Below are positions 60,240-64,000 of a stretch of 64,000 bases of DNA, piece by piece. The stretch spans positions 920,001 to 984,000 of the forward strand of contig NW_027248279.1 in the NCBI RefSeq assembly GCF_041260155.1. Direction: 5' to 3'. The stretch comes from Ptychodera flava. Lineage: Eukaryota > Hemichordata > Enteropneusta > Ptychoderidae. The position numbers were made by a program, and so were the translations under genes. The notes beneath the pieces were generated by a model that had not been told where the DNA came from, searched no databases, and was given only the letters and a program-made list of their open reading frames with translations. Numbering within the stretch: position 1 is the first letter of the stretch; every line of letters starts with the position of its first letter.

Positions 60240-61245
60240 TTTCCGAAACACAGAATACAATACTTTGAGAACACTATCACAAAACGGCGAGGTATCGATC
60301 AAACCGTTAGATAAAGGAAGTCGAACGCAATTCAAGACACTGATAATTACATAATAAGGAAGCGTCAAAATAATTCGTCAACAGTGACACCACACAAAGT
60401 TTATGACAGACGACTCAGAACAAATAAGAGAGAAATATACAACCTTATAACAGAAACGTACGACACAAAACATGTTGACGAGAACATATATCTACATTTC
60501 AATCTAGTAAAAACAATATGATCAATACCCTGAACACAGTAGAACAAAATTAGACATCCTAACATCTCCAGTGAAGAACAAACTTAAAGTGGACAACATA
60601 GGAATACAGAAAATCTATCGATTATTCCACACAATTTATCCCCCCGAAGACGAATCTAGGCGACTGATAAAGAAATTACTGCAATTTTTCGAAAAAACGG
60701 CGTTAAAGGATCGTTGTTTATGCAGTTTATTTCACTCTGGAATAGAGACAGCACTGACATTCAGATTGCAATTGTGTCTCGCCGTGGCCAATCAGTTCTA
60801 TACACAAAACAGCGAAACGTAAAATACACTTTCAAATATACAAACGCACTAAAACGCAAAGATTCAAGATATGAATAATGTGTGTAGTTGCTTTCCTTAT
60901 TACATAGATAAATAATTAAGGGTTAATTCCTTAATAGGAACGACAAAATAGATTTGTTACATTTACGCAATGAGTACTCCTAACACTTTACACAGTGACC
61001 TTTAAACCCGATGGACGTGAATAAATTATGACGTAGAAGGAAGTCCCATGACCTTTAGTCACAAAACATTGATAACAGTCTGATAGCGGGAACTTCCAAG
61101 TGTTTCAATAATTGCTACGCAATTCATACTATAGAGTTACACTCCGCAACCAATTATACATCAGATAAAATTATTTTAGGCAAACTATCGCACCGTGCGC
61201 ATACGGTATAAATCTGAGTAGGCCGCGCCGATCACTCTAAATCAA

Positions 61246-61422
61246 CCTACCTAACCTACCTACCTACCTACCTACCTACCTACCTACCTACCTACCTACC
61301 TACCTACCTACCTACCTACCTACCTACCACCTACCTACATACATACATACATCATACATACATACATACATACATACATACATACATACATACATACATA
61401 CATACATACATACATACATACA

Positions 61423-61453
<31 letters not shown>

Positions 61454-61455
61454 CT
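61246..61455. repeat. (CCTA)n then (CATA)n microsatellite
   Basis: About 80 bp of CCTA is followed by about 125 bp of CATA, between the two parts of the Penelope-like element. Long Cys/Met/Tyr/Val frames on the minus strand are artefacts. Confidence 0.97.
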
Positions 61456-62719
61456 ACATCCATACCTATCTATATACACACATAAAAATAAATACCCACA
61501 TACAAACATACATAAATACATACAAATAAATACATATACCAACATACATGAGGAGGGACATTCTGATTGCACTCCATCCGTCATTAGTAAATTGAAGGAA
61601 TACTCGAACATACTCGTACGTTATGACATAATTGGCCAGGATATTCACGATGCTCTCTGTAATATTGATGATACTAAGGAGGCTTACTACTATATCCTTC
61701 CAAAAATACATAAATTAACACAAGATGAACTCAACAACCATGTAATGCCACCTGGAAGACCAATTTTCAGTCACATAAACAGCCCTGTAGGGCTGCTGCC
61801 TTATGGTTGGATCATATTTTAACACCCGTGGAGGCGAAATATTGTGGAGTTGATCTGGTGAAAGACACAACTGAATTTCTTGCCAATCTTGAAGAGTTCA
61901 ACAGTATTCATGCCCCTCTACCGACAATTTGTTGATCATCACCATGGATGTTCGCAGTTTGTGCACAAATATACCTCACAGCGATGGACTCACCGCCTTG
62001 AACGATGCTCTACAACACCATTACGTGTATCGAGATTATCCTTCAACTCGTCTCGTATATTTTCAGTAACAATCATTTCTCATTTCTGGACAGACATTTT
62101 CGCCAAGTTCAGGGTACGGCCATGGCATTCCATTCGCAGTGAAATATGCAAATATTTTCATTGCATGGTTCAGGAAGACATTTTTCCTCAAACTCCCTTT
62201 ATATGATCCCCTATGACACAAGAGATTCGTGGATGATTTAATTGAATTATGGTATCAGAGCAGAGAGACGATTGAACAGTTCATACAGATTGTTAACACT
62301 GTCCATCCATCAATTAAATTCGACGTAGAGTTCAGCAAGGAGGAACGAGCGTTCTTGGACGTACGCGTCATACGCCATGGTGACAGATTAGAAACCAATC
62401 TATACATTAAACCAACGGACTCTGGAACATACCTATCTCCACATTCCTGCCACCCGAGACATATTTTCCGATCAGTACCTTATAGTCAGGCAATACGCAT
62501 TCGCCGTATTTGCTCGGTAGATGAGTGGTCTGAACATCAACTACATTCTCTCAAGATCAAATTAATGTTATCCGGATACAAACAAGAGGACATTCAACCG
62601 ATTATAAACAAAGTCAATAAACTAGATCGCCAGCGTTTACTGCAATACAAAACAAAAATAGCGGAATCCCGATTGACATACGTCACTGACTACAACCCAT
62701 TGGGCCCCAATGTGAAAAA

Positions 62720-63241
62720 ATGGTGACACAACATCACAAGATACAAAAGCAATCTGCTACAATGAAAAGAGTTATGCCTTCACCTCCGCTATTAGCATAT
62801 CGTCGCTGCAGGAATTTGGGAGACATCCTTGTCCACAATAAATCACAGAACTTCGTACACCAAACTTTATCTCACCCTTGCAATGCTACCCGTTGCGTTA
62901 ATTGTAAATATATGATAACCACTGATACCTTTACTAGCAAAGTAACGGGAGAACGATTCAAAGTAAGAGGTAACCTATCGTGTACGTCAGCATGGGTAAT
63001 TTACTCGATCGTCTGCAGAAAATGTCAACTAATGTACATTGGACAAACACGGAAGATGGTCAAACAAAGACTTTCCGGCCACCGAATCTGTATCCGTAGA
63101 CGACAGTATAACACTAGCCCACTTGTAGCACCACACTTCAATGAATCGGGACATTCGGACAGTGATCTCGCGGTTGTCGTCATCGAACAAATCACAAATA
63201 AAGACCCCGTCATGTTGGTTCTAAAGAGACATTTTGGATAA
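62720..63241 (+). mobile_element. GIY-YIG endonuclease part of the Penelope-like element
   Basis: A 173-codon open frame holds the CCHH-type lead (CNATRCVNCKYM), YSIVCRKCQLMYIGQTRKMV (GIY-YIG variant with Y-I-G), R in KQRLSGHR and a later acidic residue in the H-x2-E-S-GH-S block. This fits the endonuclease domain that distinguishes Penelope-like elements from LINEs. Confidence 0.85.
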
Positions 63242-63452
63242 AGAAGTTGAAAACGATGTATCCAGATGGCTTGAACACCGAAACCCCTCTGTCTTTTTAA
63301 CTGTCATCCTTCATTCACAAGTTCCTTTCCATTGTTGCCTTTACACCTGTTTTTGCGTCGACTGTTCTGATAATCAATTTGCATAATTGATTTGCATACT
63401 TGTCACTTTCAAACCCTAACAGTGACACATGTACTTGAGTTCTCCAGTTGGA

Positions 63453-63489
63453 CCTGATGATGCCCTGTAAGCAGGGCGAAAGCTAGTCA
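63453..63489 (+). ncRNA. Hammerhead-ribozyme-like core at the Penelope-like element 3' end
   Basis: CTGATGA, helix II GCCCTG (loop TAAG) CAGGGC, GAA, a short helix III region and a GTC cleavage triplet occur in order about 215 bp after the endonuclease frame. Helix I pairing is weak by eye, so activity is uncertain. Confidence 0.55.
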
Positions 63490-63495
63490 TCGTGA

Positions 63496-63532
63496 GAGCC
63501 TTTTTGTCTTGTTGAGACCATCCTCACTTCCG

Positions 63533-63597
<65 letters not shown>

Positions 63598-64000
63598 CTT
63601 ATTGAGCAGGGTGTCATTTGCACAGCGCCCTCTACAGAAGAAAAGTTGTTTGCTGAAAGCTGCATATCAGCCAACAATACAATCATGTACACCAGCGACT
63701 GAGAGTTCATTTAATACATTTCAAACACCTGTCTTGTACATAAATATTCCAAATCAATAGTGAAGCACCTGTGAAAATCAAGAGTGAACAACAGACTTGA
63801 CTTTAGATTTTATTCACTTTTCACTTCAGATTTCATTCCCACTATCACTTGACACACAGCAAGGAATTACAAGGCATTCTGTAAACAGTATTAATACCAT
63901 GTTAACATGACTCAGCATTGTATTTACAAATTCTTCATTTAATTCCCCCTTATAACTGGTATAAATTCAAAATTGAATGAGTAAGATCTGTAAAAGTGAA
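63496..64000. other. (TA)n microsatellite and unassigned sequence
   Basis: (TA)n at 63535-63596, then about 400 bp with no recognised exon. It may include more Penelope-like 3' sequence. Confidence 0.5.

Larger units (their letters stand above)
60240..63495 (+). mobile_element. Penelope-like element, broken
   Basis: An N-terminal RT remnant lies near 60255-60345 (SIKPLDKG block). The main body runs from about 61552. It has the LPKIHK and PPGRPIFSHINS blocks, an RT palm with FVDDL near 62231, and a C-terminal GIY-YIG endonuclease (WVIYSIVCRKCQLMYIGQTR, ending at 63241). A hammerhead-like core follows at 63453-63489. Order and spacing are typical of Penelope-like retroelements. The copy has several breaks and a microsatellite interrupts it, so it is inactive, but motifs are well preserved, suggesting moderate age. 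Confidence 0.85.

Noticed and set aside
60571-60822. 83-codon frame upstream of the main Penelope-like body
   Set aside because: Does not match any RT or endonuclease block I know; could be element or flank, so it is not called as a gene.
61324-61711. Minus-strand frame with repeated Tyr-Val-Cys-Met
   Set aside because: Translation of the (CATA)n microsatellite.

Overview
The window is intron-rich, AT-rich animal DNA. Exons are small, mostly phase-1 extracellular modules (CUB, EGF, LDLa, PAN/apple, HYR, GAIN/GPS) separated by repeat-filled introns. This module repertoire, a glycosyltransferase-fold/TRADD-N-like gene, Penelope-like retroelements and many short inverted-repeat elements fit an invertebrate deuterostome (hemichordate, echinoderm or lancelet). 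I cannot name the species. All four host genes I can support lie on the + strand.

Layout. (1) 991-9081: 3' part of a gene encoding PAN - HYR - GAIN/GPS; it stops 8 residues after the GPS cleavage point and has AATAAA signals just behind it. (2) 9.1-18.06 kb: no host gene recognised; it holds MITEs, a hairpin, microsatellites and a worn Penelope-like fragment on the minus strand. (3) 18065-29780: gene A, a complete type I membrane protein: signal peptide, CUB, CUB, LDLa, EGF, EGF, CUB, a CUB split by a PAN exon, LDLa, TM helix, and a cytoplasmic tail ending in a PDZ-type ligand. (4) 29.8-35.7 kb: intergenic, with a perfect 65-bp palindrome and TTAA-flanked repeats. (5) 35677-42347: gene B, a shorter tandem paralogue of gene A: signal peptide, EGF, CUB, CUB split by PAN, LDLa, short hydrophobic end. 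One intron holds a 2.1-kb CAGTA satellite with a ~920-bp higher-order unit. (6) 45.5-47.5 kb: a decayed partial duplication of the 3' end and flank of gene B. (7) 48.2-49.4 kb: a 5'-truncated LINE on the minus strand. (8) 50578-59120: gene D, an intracellular protein with a GT-B glycosyltransferase-like fold that seems to lack its acidic catalytic motif, a charged linker, a TRADD-N-like domain and helical repeats. Its introns hold a hAT-like element with a nested TTAA element. (9) 60.2-63.5 kb: a broken Penelope-like element with RT and GIY-YIG parts and a hammerhead-like core.

How the genes may work together: A and B look like secreted or membrane recognition proteins. The 991-9081 gene shares their PAN module and looks like a secreted, self-cleaving polycystin/adhesion-type ectodomain. 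Gene D looks like an intracellular death/immune-signalling scaffold. A lineage-expanded recognition/immune neighbourhood is an inference from domain content only.

Caution: several conserved host exons carry single-base frame breaks, some in short homopolymers. This may be residual long-read sequence error rather than gene decay.
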